Source: Marinibacterium anthonyi
GTDB lineage: Bacteria; Pseudomonadota; Alphaproteobacteria; Rhodobacterales; Rhodobacteraceae
NCBI GenBank assembly: GCA_003217735.2
Contig: CP031585.1
Location: forward strand, 4,761,501 to 4,825,500
Direction: 5' to 3'
DNA length: 64,000 nucleotides
Part shown: positions 8,970 to 18,008 of the stretch, piece by piece
How the letters are laid out: each line of letters opens with the position of its first letter
Numbering within the stretch: position 1 is the first letter of the stretch
Program-made: the position numbers and the translations under genes
Notes under the pieces: generated by a model
The model's input: only the letters and a program-made list of their open reading frames with translations
Database searches by the model: none
Told to the model about the DNA's origin: nothing

Positions 8970-8987
8970 CCCCGCCCGCCGGCGGGG
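8970..8987. terminator. Hairpin between convergent genes
   Basis: Perfect 7-bp stem CCCCGCC / GGCGGGG with a 4-nt loop between the convergent methyltransferase and SGNH-like genes. There is no U tract on either side, so it may be a pause or end-protecting hairpin rather than a strong intrinsic terminator. Confidence 0.4.
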
Positions 8988-8996
8988 TGCGTGGGG

Positions 8997-10007
8997 TCAA
9001 AGGCGCTCCAGCGTCAGCAGGGGACCGACATAGGCCCGCGTGGGCGTCTCGCGGTCGCCCTTGAGAAGCTGGACGTCGTCGGCCGCGTCCACGGGCGAGA
9101 TCCGCAGGCGGCGCACATCGCCGCCCCGGTAGAAGTCGAAAGCCAGCACACCGATGCGGACATAGTAGCTGAACGGGTCGATCGTCGTCAGGACCAGCGG
9201 CTTTTCGGCGTCGTCCACCGTCACCAGAGACCGCCCGCCCGCCGGGTGGAACAGGTGTACCAGCCCCTGGGCGAAGATCGTTTCGCCCAGGTCGATGTTC
9301 ACGTCCGCGTCCTTGTCCAGCCGCAGGTAGGGCAGCATCAGGTCCACGCATTCAAAGCTTTCGACCGCGAGATCGGGCAGCAGCGGCCCCAGGTCGACGG
9401 ACCCCCGGCGCAACTGCGGCCGGGGCAGGACGCGGTCGCCAAACCAGGGATCGCGGGCCAGTTCGCCCCGCAGGACCGGCGCCAGTTCTTCGGCCATGAC
9501 CACGCCGCCTTCGGGCGTCGTGTGGGTGTCGTCGCGCAGCCAGCCCTGGACGGCGTCGATCCCGTAGCGGTCGACAAGGCCTTCGGCCAGGTCGATCAGC
9601 GGCAGGTCGGCTTCGGCGCAGAACCTGCGGACCAGGGCGTTGAAATCCAGCGCAAGCGGCACCTTCCAGCGCCGGTAATGCAGCATGAAGACCGGGTCCG
9701 CGCCCATTTCGCGCACCGCCAGCAGCGTGTCGGCCAACAGCTCGCGGCCACCGGCTTCGGTCGACAGGGGATGCGTGGCATAGGCCGAGGAATTGATTTC
9801 CAGCAGGACATGGGTGAAGGGGCCCAGCCTGTCATGGGCCATGCGCAGATACGCCGGCGCCACCTGCGGCTGCAGCGCGCCAAGACCGACGCGCAGGACC
9901 TCGATCCCCGGAAACGCCGCGTCCAGCCGTTCGATGGTGGGCAGGCAGAAGCCCGAAGTGGTGGCGACGTTGGAAAATCCGAAGATGAGAAGTCGTGGTG
10001 TTGCCAT
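8997..10007 (-). CDS. SGNH/GDSL-like hydrolase family protein
   Basis: 336 residues; the start at 10007 is preceded by GCGGAAAG. The N-terminus reads LLIFGFSN, in the place of the GDS block of SGNH hydrolases, with Ser12 as candidate nucleophile. The C-terminal-type block DDTHTTPEGG (about 158-167) supplies the Asp and His pair. An Asn/Gly-type block III is not obvious. Residues about 200-336 form a beta-rich C-terminal module. No signal peptide. SGNH proteins in surface-glycan loci often add or remove acyl groups; here it sits between a methyltransferase and a fatty-acyl-AMP ligase, so an acyl-ester role is plausible but unproven. Confidence 0.65.
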   Translation of the reverse strand: MATPRLLIFGFSNVATTSGFCLPTIERLDAAFPGIEVLRVGLGALQPQVAPAYLRMAHDRLGPFTHVLLEINSSAYATHPLSTEAGGRELLADTLLAVREMGADPVFMLHYRRWKVPLALDFNALVRRFCAEADLPLIDLAEGLVDRYGIDAVQGWLRDDTHTTPEGGVVMAEELAPVLRGELARDPWFGDRVLPRPQLRRGSVDLGPLLPDLAVESFECVDLMLPYLRLDKDADVNIDLGETIFAQGLVHLFHPAGGRSLVTVDDAEKPLVLTTIDPFSYYVRIGVLAFDFYRGGDVRRLRISPVDAADDVQLLKGDRETPTRAYVGPLLTLERL

Positions 10008-10132
10008 GTCTTTCCGCTTTCTGACTTGCCCCGGACCTGTATCGCGCGCTGCCGCGGCCCCGTGGATCAAGACCATTCAATCCTTGACATGACAAGACCG
10101 CTTGCCGCACCCGTGGCCCACGGAGGCCTCAG

Positions 10133-12205
10133 ATGACACATTCATCCTCGCAGACGCCGCTGGCGGATGACCTTGCCCCGGCGGGCGATCTGCCCCCCCT
10201 GTTACCCGAACGCCTGGCCCATTTCGCGGCCACCCGCCCCGATGCGCCCGCCTACCTGTTCCCGACCGGCTCCGGCTCCGGCACAGGAACCGGCGCGGAC
10301 GAGGTCCTGAACTATTCCACCCTGGCATGCCGCGCGCGCGACGTCGCGCGGATGCTGCAGGCGCGCGGCCATGGCGAAGGCGCGCGCTGTGCGCTGGTCT
10401 TCCAGCCCGGCCCGTCCTTCATCGTGGCCCTGATGGGCGCGTTCATGGCCGGTTGCACCGCCGTTCCCCTGGCCCCCCCGGCCAGCGTGGCGGCCCGCGC
10501 GCGCATCGGCGCGATCCTGGCCGAGGCCGATTGCGCCGCCCTTCTGACCGACAGCGCCACCATCGATGGCCTGGGCACAGACTGGCACGACATCCTGCGG
10601 GGGCCGGACCCGGTGGCCATCGACGGGCCGGTGCCGGATGCCCCCCTGCCCGACCGCCACACCCGGCCCGGCGACGTGGCGATCATCCAGTACACGTCCG
10701 GGTCGACCGGGACGCCGCGCGGCGTCATCGTCACCCATGGCGCGCTGGCGGCCCAGACCCGGGCGATCGACCGGGCGGTGCAGGCGCGCGGCGACGAACG
10801 GGTGCTGACCTGGCTGCCCCCGGAACACGACATGGGTCTGGTCGGCGGGCTGCTGTTCAACTGCTGGCGGGGCGGGCCGACCTACGTGCTGCCCCCGGCC
10901 AGCTTCGTGCGCCGCCCCTATCTGTGGCTTGACGCGATCACCCGGTTCCGGGCCACGATCACGGTCGCGCCGAACTTTGCCTATGACCTCTGCGTGCGCG
11001 GGATCTCCTCCGAGCGGCGCAAGACGCTGGACCTGTCGTGCCTGCGCGTGGTGTTGAACGGCGCCGAACCGGTGCGCCCCGAAACGATGGAGGCCTTCGA
11101 CGAAGCCTTCCGCCCGCACGGGTTCGACGCGCGCGCCTTCCTGCCGTGTTACGGCCTGGCCGAGGCGACGCTGCTGGTCACCGGCGCCGCGCGCGGACAG
11201 GGCGCGACCAGCGCCTGGTTCGACCCCGACGCGCTGGATCGCAAGCAGGTCGTCGCCTGCGCCCCCGGACAGGGCCGCCGGCTGGCGTCGTCCGGCGCGG
11301 TGCGCACCACCGGCGGTGTCCGGATCGTCGATCCGCAGACCGGCGCGCCCTGCGCCCCCGACCAGGTGGGCGAGATCTGGGTCGCCGGCGACAGCCTGGG
11401 CAGCGGCTATCACAACCGCCCCGACGACAGCCGCGCCACCTTCGGCGCGCGGCTGGCCGACGGGTCCGGGCCCTACATGCGCAGCGGCGACACCGGGTTC
11501 CTGTGGCGCGACGAATTGTACGTGACCGGCCGGATCAAGGACGTGGTGCTGTGGCACGGCCGGACACTGCATGCCGCCGACCTGGAACAGCAGGTCAACG
11601 GGCTGGACCCGGCGCTGCGCGCGGGCCGTGTGGCTGTGCACCAGACCGACGACGACCGCCTGCTGGTCCTGGCCGAAATCGTGCCCGCCCAGCTGGGCGA
11701 TGACGGCGGCAAGGGCCTGGTGCAGCGCATCTGGCGCGGCCTGCTGGCCAGCGCCGGGGTCGAAGCCGACCAGATCCTGCTGATCCGCCCCGGATCGCTG
11801 TTGTGGACCACCAGCGGCAAGCTGCGCCGCGCCGCCAGCCTGGCCCGTATCCGCCAGCAACCCGAGCGCATCCTGCTGGACTGGCAACCGTTCGGGACCA
11901 GCGAAAAGGCGCGCGCCCGGGCCGATGTCGTGACCGGGCTGCGCAATGCCTGCGCGGTCGGAGGCCCGTCCGAAGACGCGTTGATCGATTTCTTCGCCGG
12001 CTGGATGGTCGCCATCGCCGAGATCGACGAGACCGATTTCGACGCCGACCTGGCCTGGGCCGACCAGGGGTTGGATTCCCTGATGATCACCGAGATGATG
12101 GCCGACCTGGAAACCGCCATCGGGCGCGAGGTGGCGCCGGAGCTGCTGTTCGACCTGCACACGCCGGCCGCGCTTGCAGCGTCGCTGGCCGACCCCGGGT
12201 CATGA
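10133..12205 (+). CDS. Fatty-acyl-AMP ligase fused to an acyl carrier protein
   Basis: 690 residues. Adenylation core YTSGSTGTPRG (P-loop), WLPPEHDMGL, the FAAL-typical APNFAYDLCV and LNGAEPVR segments, and CYGLAEATL. These are hallmarks of FAALs, which activate fatty acids as acyl-adenylates for transfer to a carrier protein rather than to CoA. The last ~80 residues are a carrier domain with GLDSL, Ser649 being the phosphopantetheine site, so the loaded acyl chain probably stays on the same polypeptide. Its TGA overlaps the ATG of the ketosynthase gene (ATGA), so the acyl starter is likely passed to that ketosynthase. Divergent from the SGNH-like gene (125-nt spacer). Confidence 0.9.
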   Translation: MTHSSSQTPLADDLAPAGDLPPLLPERLAHFAATRPDAPAYLFPTGSGSGTGTGADEVLNYSTLACRARDVARMLQARGHGEGARCALVFQPGPSFIVALMGAFMAGCTAVPLAPPASVAARARIGAILAEADCAALLTDSATIDGLGTDWHDILRGPDPVAIDGPVPDAPLPDRHTRPGDVAIIQYTSGSTGTPRGVIVTHGALAAQTRAIDRAVQARGDERVLTWLPPEHDMGLVGGLLFNCWRGGPTYVLPPASFVRRPYLWLDAITRFRATITVAPNFAYDLCVRGISSERRKTLDLSCLRVVLNGAEPVRPETMEAFDEAFRPHGFDARAFLPCYGLAEATLLVTGAARGQGATSAWFDPDALDRKQVVACAPGQGRRLASSGAVRTTGGVRIVDPQTGAPCAPDQVGEIWVAGDSLGSGYHNRPDDSRATFGARLADGSGPYMRSGDTGFLWRDELYVTGRIKDVVLWHGRTLHAADLEQQVNGLDPALRAGRVAVHQTDDDRLLVLAEIVPAQLGDDGGKGLVQRIWRGLLASAGVEADQILLIRPGSLLWTTSGKLRRAASLARIRQQPERILLDWQPFGTSEKARARADVVTGLRNACAVGGPSEDALIDFFAGWMVAIAEIDETDFDADLAWADQGLDSLMITEMMADLETAIGREVAPELLFDLHTPAALAASLADPGS

Positions 12206-14061
12206 CCGCCGCCGGGACCATCGCCGTTGTCGGCATGGCCTGCCGGTTCCCGGGCGCGGACACGCCCGGCGACCTGGCCCAGGCGCTGAAGGCCGGGCGG
12301 ACCGCGATCCGCCCGTTCCCGGCCGAGCGCCGCGCGCTCTGGACCGTGCCGGGGGCCGGTGACCTTTGGCCGATGATCCGCGCCCGCCACGCCGGGCTGA
12401 TCGACGGCATCACCGATTTCGACCGCCGCCCGTTCCGGATTTCCGCCAACGAGGCGCCACTGATCGACCCGCAACAGCGGCTGGTGCTGGAAACCGGCTG
12501 GCATGCGCTGGAAGATGCCGGCCTGTCGCCCGCGCGGCTGGAAGACGCCCCCGTCGGCGTCTTCGTCGGCGCCGGATCGTCGGATTACACGATCCTGATG
12601 GCCAAGGCGGCGATTGCCCGGCTGGGCAACCCCTACCTGCCGAACGGCGGCCAGAACGGCGCGATTTCGGGGCGGGTCAGCTATTGCCTGGGGCTCATCG
12701 GGCCGTCCTGCACCATCGACACCGCCTGTTCGTCGGCCCTGTCGGCGGTGGCGGCGGCGGGCGATGCGCTGTTGGCGGGGCGCTGCGACATGGCGCTGGC
12801 CGGGGGGGTCAGCGCGCTGTTGTCCCAGGATGCCGCCGCCGCGCTGAGCGGCGCGGGTCCGGTCCTGAGCACGACGGGCGAGACCCGCAGCTTTGACGCC
12901 GCCGCGGCGGGCTACGTGCGCGGCGAAGGCTGTGGCATGGTCGTCCTGAAACGGCTGGACGATGCGGTGGCGGACGGCGACAGGATCCACGCGGTGCTGC
13001 CCGGCTGGGCGACCGGACAGGACGGGCGCACCAACGGGCTGAGCGCGCCGTCGCGGGCAGGCCAGGTCCGGGTGATCCGCGATGCGCTGGCCCGCGCCCG
13101 CCTGGGCATCGACGATATCGGCTATGTCGAAGGTCACGGGTCGGCCACGGCGCTTGGCGACACGATCGAGATGTCGGCACTTGGGGATGTCTTTGCCGGC
13201 CGCACCGCGCCCGCCTGCACCATCGGGTCCATCAAGGCCACCATGGGCCACCTGGAGGCCGCCGCCGGCATCGCCGGGTTGATCAAGGCCATCGTCATGG
13301 TCCGCGACGGGTTCATCCCGGCCCAGCCCTGTTTCGACACGCCCACGCCCCGCGTCCCCTGGGCCGATATCCCTTTCGAGGTCGCGCGCACGACGCGGGA
13401 CTGGACGGCGGATCGCCGGATCGCCGGGGTCAGTTCCTTCGGGATGAGCGGGCTGAACGCCCATGTGCTGGTAGCGGCGCATGATTGCCCCGCCCCCTTC
13501 CCCGCAGCCACGCCGGACCAGCCCCAGCTGTTCATGCTTTCGGCGGCAACCGGCACCGCGCTGGCCGCCCGCGCCGCGCAATTGTCCGGCGCGCTCGCCG
13601 TTCAGGCGCCTGGGCCGGTTGCCGCCGCCGCCTGCCACCGCTGGACCGGAATGCCGGTGCGCGCCGCCGTCGTCGCCGCGACGGCCCAAGCGGCGCGGGC
13701 CCGGTTGACCGAGATCGCCGCGGCCCCGCCGCGCAAGCCCGTTCGCGCGCCCGCACGCATGTCCGTGACACCGCCCGGGGACGCCCCGGCAGATTGGCAC
13801 GACCGGCTGGCGCGCCTCTGCCCAGCCTATGCGCCGGATGCCCCGGTCATCGCCCTGCCCGACCAACCCACCATCGGCGATCCGATCCGCCATGCCACGC
13901 TGGCCGCCGCCGCGGCCCTGTCCGAGGCCGGCGCGGCGATTGCGGTGGAAACCCTTTACCCGCGATCCGGGGCCGCCGGTTTCGACCTGCCCGGATATCC
14001 GTTCGAACGTGAAAGGGCCTGGTTCGACGATGTCCCCGGCCCCAGGACCACCAGAAGATGA
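12202..14061 (+). CDS. Type I PKS-like ketosynthase lacking an acyltransferase domain
   Basis: 619 residues. Residues 5-430 are a complete beta-ketoacyl synthase: DPQQRLVLETGWHALEDAG, active-site Cys176 in DTACSSAL, His312 in GHGSATALGD and His350 in KATMGHLEAAAG. From about 445 the normal KS-AT linker begins (LSAATGTALAARAAQL, then a HRW...VRAAVVA segment), but no AT (no GHSxG) follows. Instead the chain runs into the normal post-AT linker, ending LPGYPFERERAWF near 605. The AT therefore looks excised while both linkers are retained. Coupled by ATGA overlaps to the FAAL upstream and the ligase downstream. Extender units must be supplied in trans; the neighbouring MatB-like ligase and free ACP are candidates. 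Confidence 0.9.
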   Translation: MTAAGTIAVVGMACRFPGADTPGDLAQALKAGRTAIRPFPAERRALWTVPGAGDLWPMIRARHAGLIDGITDFDRRPFRISANEAPLIDPQQRLVLETGWHALEDAGLSPARLEDAPVGVFVGAGSSDYTILMAKAAIARLGNPYLPNGGQNGAISGRVSYCLGLIGPSCTIDTACSSALSAVAAAGDALLAGRCDMALAGGVSALLSQDAAAALSGAGPVLSTTGETRSFDAAAAGYVRGEGCGMVVLKRLDDAVADGDRIHAVLPGWATGQDGRTNGLSAPSRAGQVRVIRDALARARLGIDDIGYVEGHGSATALGDTIEMSALGDVFAGRTAPACTIGSIKATMGHLEAAAGIAGLIKAIVMVRDGFIPAQPCFDTPTPRVPWADIPFEVARTTRDWTADRRIAGVSSFGMSGLNAHVLVAAHDCPAPFPAATPDQPQLFMLSAATGTALAARAAQLSGALAVQAPGPVAAAACHRWTGMPVRAAVVAATAQAARARLTEIAAAPPRKPVRAPARMSVTPPGDAPADWHDRLARLCPAYAPDAPVIALPDQPTIGDPIRHATLAAAAALSEAGAAIAVETLYPRSGAAGFDLPGYPFERERAWFDDVPGPRTTRR

Positions 14062-15602
14062 CCAACGCGAATATCTACCAGAACCTGCGAAACAACTGGC
14101 GCGCCCTTGACGCCATCGCCTTTCAGGGCTCGTCCGCCGACATCACCTATCGCCAGATGGATGCCGCCGTCGCCGGTGCCGCCGCCGTCCTTGCGGACAT
14201 GGGGCTGAACGCCGGCGACCGCGTGGCCATGGCGCTGCCCAAGAGCACGGCAACCTTCCTTCTGATGCTGACCATCTATCGGTCCGGCCTGGTGCTGGTG
14301 CCCTTCGATCCGGCGATCCCGGCGCAGATGGCGGCCGATATCCTCGACCGCACCGCGCCCTCGCTGCTGCTGGTCGGTGCCGGGTCCGACACACCCGCCG
14401 CCGACGCCGCCCGCGCCGCCGGTATCGCGGTGGAACCGATCGACCTGAGCGACGCGCTGGCGTTTGCCCGACACGCGGACAAGGCGCCCGCCCCGGCCGA
14501 GGTCGACACCGACACGCCCGCCATCATCCTCTTTACCTCGGGCAGCACCGGGCGGCCGAAGGGCGTACCGATCACCCATGGCGCGCTGATGGCCAGTACC
14601 GAAGCCCTGGCCGAGCTTTGGCAGATCGGGCCCACCGACCGGCTGCTGCACGCGCTGCCGCTGACCCATGCCCATGGCGGGATCATCGCGCCCTTGCCCG
14701 TGCTCTGCATGGGCGGCGCGATCTGCCTGCGGCCCCGGTTCGAACCGGGCGATATCGTGGCCCGACTGCCGGATGCGACCTGCTACATGGCGGTGCCCTT
14801 CGGCTATGCCCAGCTGATGGACCACCCGGGCTTTGGCCCCGAAACCTGCGCCGGGGTCCGCCTGTTCGTCAGCGGGTCGGCCCCCCTGCCCGACGACCTG
14901 CGCCTGGCGTTCCAGGCGCGGACGGGCAAGCCGATCCACCAGCGCTATGGCATGACCGAGACGCTGATCACCACGGGCAACGGCCCAGCCGGCCATCGCG
15001 GCGGCAGTGTCGGGCGCGCCGTGAAGGGCGTGACCCTGCGCATCCGTCCGCTGGAGGGCGACGTCACCGACACCCCCGGCGTGGAAGGCGAGGTCGAAGT
15101 GCAGGGCCCCACCGTCCTGCGCGGCTATCTTGCCGCACCCGAGGAAACCGCGGCGGCCTTTCGCGACGACGGATTCTTCCGGACCGGCGACCTTGGGGTT
15201 CTGGACGAAGACGGGTTCCTGACGATCACCGGGCGGGCAAAGGACCTGATCGTCTATGCCGGGCTGAAGGTGCACCCGGCCGAAGTCGAAGCCGCGCTGC
15301 GGGCGCTGGACGGCGTCGCCGATGCCTGCGTCTTCGGTGTGCCGCACCCCAGCGCCGGGGAATCGGTGATCGCCGCCGTGGTGCCCGCGCCGGGGTTCAG
15401 CGGCACCGCCGCCGACCTGCGCAAGGCGCTGGTCGGACAGCTGGCCACCACGAAACTGCCCAAGCGGATCTATTTCCTGCCCGACCTGCCGCGCAACGCG
15501 ATGGGCAAGCTGCAGCGCACCGTCCTGCGCGACCGGCACGCGGACGGCACGCTTGCGCGGACCGGGTCTCAGCCGGGTTTGCGCCCCGACACCAGCACGT
15601 AA
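14058..15602 (+). CDS. MatB-like malonyl-CoA (acyl-CoA) synthetase
   Basis: 514-residue AMP-forming ligase: P-loop FTSGSTGRPKG, HALPLTHAHG, LFVSGSAPLP, QRYGMTET, GYLAAPEETAAAFRDDGFFRTGDLG and the C-terminal lysine loop LPRNAMGKLQR. The HALPxxHxHG and SGSAPL segments and overall length match malonyl-CoA synthetases (MatB) rather than long-chain ligases, so it may activate malonate or a substituted malonate as extender. Linked by ATGA overlap to the AT-less ketosynthase, which would need such a supply. The last 34 nt overlap the convergent methyltransferase gene. Exact substrate unknown. Confidence 0.8.
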   Translation: MTNANIYQNLRNNWRALDAIAFQGSSADITYRQMDAAVAGAAAVLADMGLNAGDRVAMALPKSTATFLLMLTIYRSGLVLVPFDPAIPAQMAADILDRTAPSLLLVGAGSDTPAADAARAAGIAVEPIDLSDALAFARHADKAPAPAEVDTDTPAIILFTSGSTGRPKGVPITHGALMASTEALAELWQIGPTDRLLHALPLTHAHGGIIAPLPVLCMGGAICLRPRFEPGDIVARLPDATCYMAVPFGYAQLMDHPGFGPETCAGVRLFVSGSAPLPDDLRLAFQARTGKPIHQRYGMTETLITTGNGPAGHRGGSVGRAVKGVTLRIRPLEGDVTDTPGVEGEVEVQGPTVLRGYLAAPEETAAAFRDDGFFRTGDLGVLDEDGFLTITGRAKDLIVYAGLKVHPAEVEAALRALDGVADACVFGVPHPSAGESVIAAVVPAPGFSGTAADLRKALVGQLATTKLPKRIYFLPDLPRNAMGKLQRTVLRDRHADGTLARTGSQPGLRPDTST

Positions 15603-16321
15603 TCGTTCAGCTTGGTCCCAAGCCCGCGGGCAAAGGCGCGCATCGCATGGGCGTTCAGCACCCCGGCAAAGAACGGCAGGACATCGTCGCCAATGCTGCG
15701 GATCTCGACATCGGTGAACCCGGCGGCCTGCATCGCATCGGTATAGGATTCGGCCGTGGGAAGAACGTTTTCCTCGGGCATGATGCTTAGCGCTTCGTCC
15801 GCCAGGATGTCGGTCATGAACAGCCGCCCGCCCGGCGCCAGCACGCGGCAGGCTTCTGCCAGGAATTTCGACCGGGGGCGGAAATGCATCGCCGCCTCGA
15901 CACAATGGACGCGATCGAAGCTGTCATCGTCGAAGCCCAGGTCGCAGGCGTTCATCTGCCGAAAGGACACGCGGTCATCCGCATAGCGTTTGGTTGCGTA
16001 TTCGATCTGCTGCGCCGAATAATTCACCCCGGTCACCTGCGCGTTCGGATACCCTTGGGAAAACAACTGCGTACAGGCACCCAGCCCGCAGGCCACGTCC
16101 AGCACGCGCCCGACCGCGGCGTGATCGGCATCCACCTCGTAATGCAGCTCGACCAGCCGGGCCGAGGCATCCTTCAGCCGATCCAGCCGGCTGCCATCGG
16201 CCGACCGCCAATATCCGAAATTGTAGAAATCCGATCCCTCGTACATGCGGCGCATCGCCGGGTGGAGGATGCCGAAATCGTAGTCATCTTCGGACAGGCG
16301 CAGGCTCTCTGTCGCACCCAT
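15569..16321 (-). CDS. Class I SAM-dependent methyltransferase
   Basis: 250 residues; start preceded by GAGGAAG. Motif I VLDVACGLGACT at 73-84, a VTGVNYSAQQI post-I segment, and CRVLAPGGRLFMTDIL motif III. Layout matches the Methyltransf_11/UbiE-like small-molecule methyltransferases that act on polyketides, sterols or lipids. No zinc ribbon, unlike the first methyltransferase of the locus. It is divergent from the ACP gene and its 3' end overlaps the MatB-like gene, so it lies within the biosynthetic block but on the other strand. Confidence 0.8.
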   Translation of the reverse strand: MGATESLRLSEDDYDFGILHPAMRRMYEGSDFYNFGYWRSADGSRLDRLKDASARLVELHYEVDADHAAVGRVLDVACGLGACTQLFSQGYPNAQVTGVNYSAQQIEYATKRYADDRVSFRQMNACDLGFDDDSFDRVHCVEAAMHFRPRSKFLAEACRVLAPGGRLFMTDILADEALSIMPEENVLPTAESYTDAMQAAGFTDVEIRSIGDDVLPFFAGVLNAHAMRAFARGLGTKLNDYVLVSGRKPG

Positions 16322-16413
16322 GTGGTCTTCCTCTCATTGCATGATCAGATCTTGTGGTTAATACTCGTTAACAAGCAAGGTTTCCAACCTGTTGCATTGC
16401 CGAAAGGGTCATC

Positions 16414-16701
16414 ATGTCCACTGAAACGCACACCGCCAAGCCAACGGATGCCACGGCCATCCAGACATGGATGGTCAACTACATCACATCGGTCATCGAC
16501 GTGCCCGAAGACCCGTTCCCGGTCGAGGAACGGTTCGACATGTACGGCCTGGATTCGGTCGAGATCACCATCATGTGCGGCATGATGGAAGAAGCCTATG
16601 GCATCGAGGTGAACCCGACCGAGGTGTTCGACAACCCCAGCGTCGCCGCCCTGTCCGCCCACGTGTTCCGCCGGCTCAGCGAAACCACGGCCGCCGCCTG
16701 A
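16414..16701 (+). CDS. Free-standing acyl carrier protein
   Basis: 95 residues, helical. The phosphopantetheine attachment motif is YGLDSVE with Ser48, followed by EEAYGIEVNPTEVFDNPSV, a typical helix III region. Distinct from a housekeeping AcpP (longer, GLDSVE rather than GADSLD). It is followed after 2 nt by the pyruvyl-transferase-like gene. Likely carrier for the AT-less ketosynthase or for acyl transfer; no phosphopantetheinyl transferase gene is in the window. Confidence 0.9.
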   Translation: MSTETHTAKPTDATAIQTWMVNYITSVIDVPEDPFPVEERFDMYGLDSVEITIMCGMMEEAYGIEVNPTEVFDNPSVAALSAHVFRRLSETTAAA

Positions 16702-16703
16702 TC

Positions 16704-18005
16704 ATGTTCGAATCCGTCGGATCCGGTGACCGCGACATCCTGGTTTGCGGGATGTACGACATGCGGAATTTCGGCGACCTGATGTTCCCGCTGATCGCCC
16801 GGCACGAGCTGGGCCAGCGCGGCTATCGGGTTCGGGCGCTGTCGCCCACCGGCGCGGATACCGGTCTGCGCGAGGCGATGCCAAGCCGGCCGATCTGGTC
16901 CGCCTTCGACACCGATGTGCCCTGCGCCGGCCTGCTGATCGGCGGGGGCTACATCGTGCACACCCATCGGATGGACATGCTGCACGAATATCGCGGCATG
17001 GGCATCGGCGCCGCCGTCGCGCCGGCCATGTGGCTGGGCGCGACCCTGGCCGGCGCCCTGCGCGACGTGCCCGTGGCCTGGAACGCGCCGGGCGTGCCGC
17101 ACCCGATTCGGCCGGGCATGAAGACGCTGGCCGCCAGCGCCTTTGCCGCCGCGGATTACATGTCGCTGCGCGACCAGGGGTCCGTGCGCATGGCCGGGCT
17201 GAGTGGGGACGAAGACACCCACGTGGTGCCCGACACGGTGCTGGGCATCGACCGGCTGTGGCCGCGCGACACGCTGCGGCCCGATTTCGAACGCCTGTGC
17301 CGGCGGCTGGGCGTGAGTGACGGCAACCGCGTCATCGCGATCCACGTGCGCCGCCGGTCGCTGGGCGACACGCCGGTCCCCGACTTTGCCGCCGCGCTGG
17401 CCGACGTCTGCCGGACGCATGACCTGACACCGATCATGATCGGCCTGGGCACCGCCCATAGCGACGACCGCATCTCGCGCGAATTGTCGGCCGAACTGAC
17501 GACCCATGGTATCGCCAACGCGGCGCTGGACCGGCCCGAGGGGCTGCGCGACATCGCGGCCCTGCTGGCCCATGCCCGCGCCTATGCCGGATCGTCGCTG
17601 CACGGCTATATCGTCGCCGCCGCCTACGGGGTGGCGGGCACCCTTGTCGCCCGCCCCGCCTATCGCAAGTTCGACGGCCTGGTCCGCCATCTTGAGCGGG
17701 ACGCGGACAAGGTGGCGGATTGGCAAGGCGCCCTTCAGGGCGTCGGCCGGTCCGTGACCGAAGCGCCGCCCGTGATGCCCGCCCACATCGATGCCGCCCT
17801 GGACCGGCATTGGACGGCCATCGCGCAGGCCTTCGACGCCGGCCCCGAACCGGGGCGAATCCGCCGACTGACCTACGCAGCCTGCGCCATGTCGGAAGGT
17901 CTGCACCAAGGTGGACCGGATTGGGCAATGTTGCCCTTCACAACCGCACAGGACAGGGCCGCCGCAGCCACCGGCGACGACGTGCGCGAAAAAGAGCCAT
18001 TCTGA
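16704..18005 (+). CDS. Polysaccharide pyruvyl transferase family protein
   Basis: 433 residues. N-terminus DILVCGMYDMRNFGDLMFPL is the family opening (xNxGD), then LLIGGG, WNAPGV, and near the C-terminal side AHARAYAGSSLHGYI, the SLHG motif of CsaB/WcaK-type enzymes that transfer pyruvyl ketal groups from PEP to sugars. Full length for the family. The N-terminal part of the 25053 gene is a clear paralogue (same NxGDLxFPL, WNAPGV, RRSLG and SLHG blocks). Start is the ATG 2 nt after the ACP stop. In phylum-typical loci such enzymes decorate exopolysaccharide; here one lies next to an ACP, which is unusual. Confidence 0.85.
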   Translation: MFESVGSGDRDILVCGMYDMRNFGDLMFPLIARHELGQRGYRVRALSPTGADTGLREAMPSRPIWSAFDTDVPCAGLLIGGGYIVHTHRMDMLHEYRGMGIGAAVAPAMWLGATLAGALRDVPVAWNAPGVPHPIRPGMKTLAASAFAAADYMSLRDQGSVRMAGLSGDEDTHVVPDTVLGIDRLWPRDTLRPDFERLCRRLGVSDGNRVIAIHVRRRSLGDTPVPDFAAALADVCRTHDLTPIMIGLGTAHSDDRISRELSAELTTHGIANAALDRPEGLRDIAALLAHARAYAGSSLHGYIVAAAYGVAGTLVARPAYRKFDGLVRHLERDADKVADWQGALQGVGRSVTEAPPVMPAHIDAALDRHWTAIAQAFDAGPEPGRIRRLTYAACAMSEGLHQGGPDWAMLPFTTAQDRAAAATGDDVREKEPF

Positions 18006-18008
18006 CCC

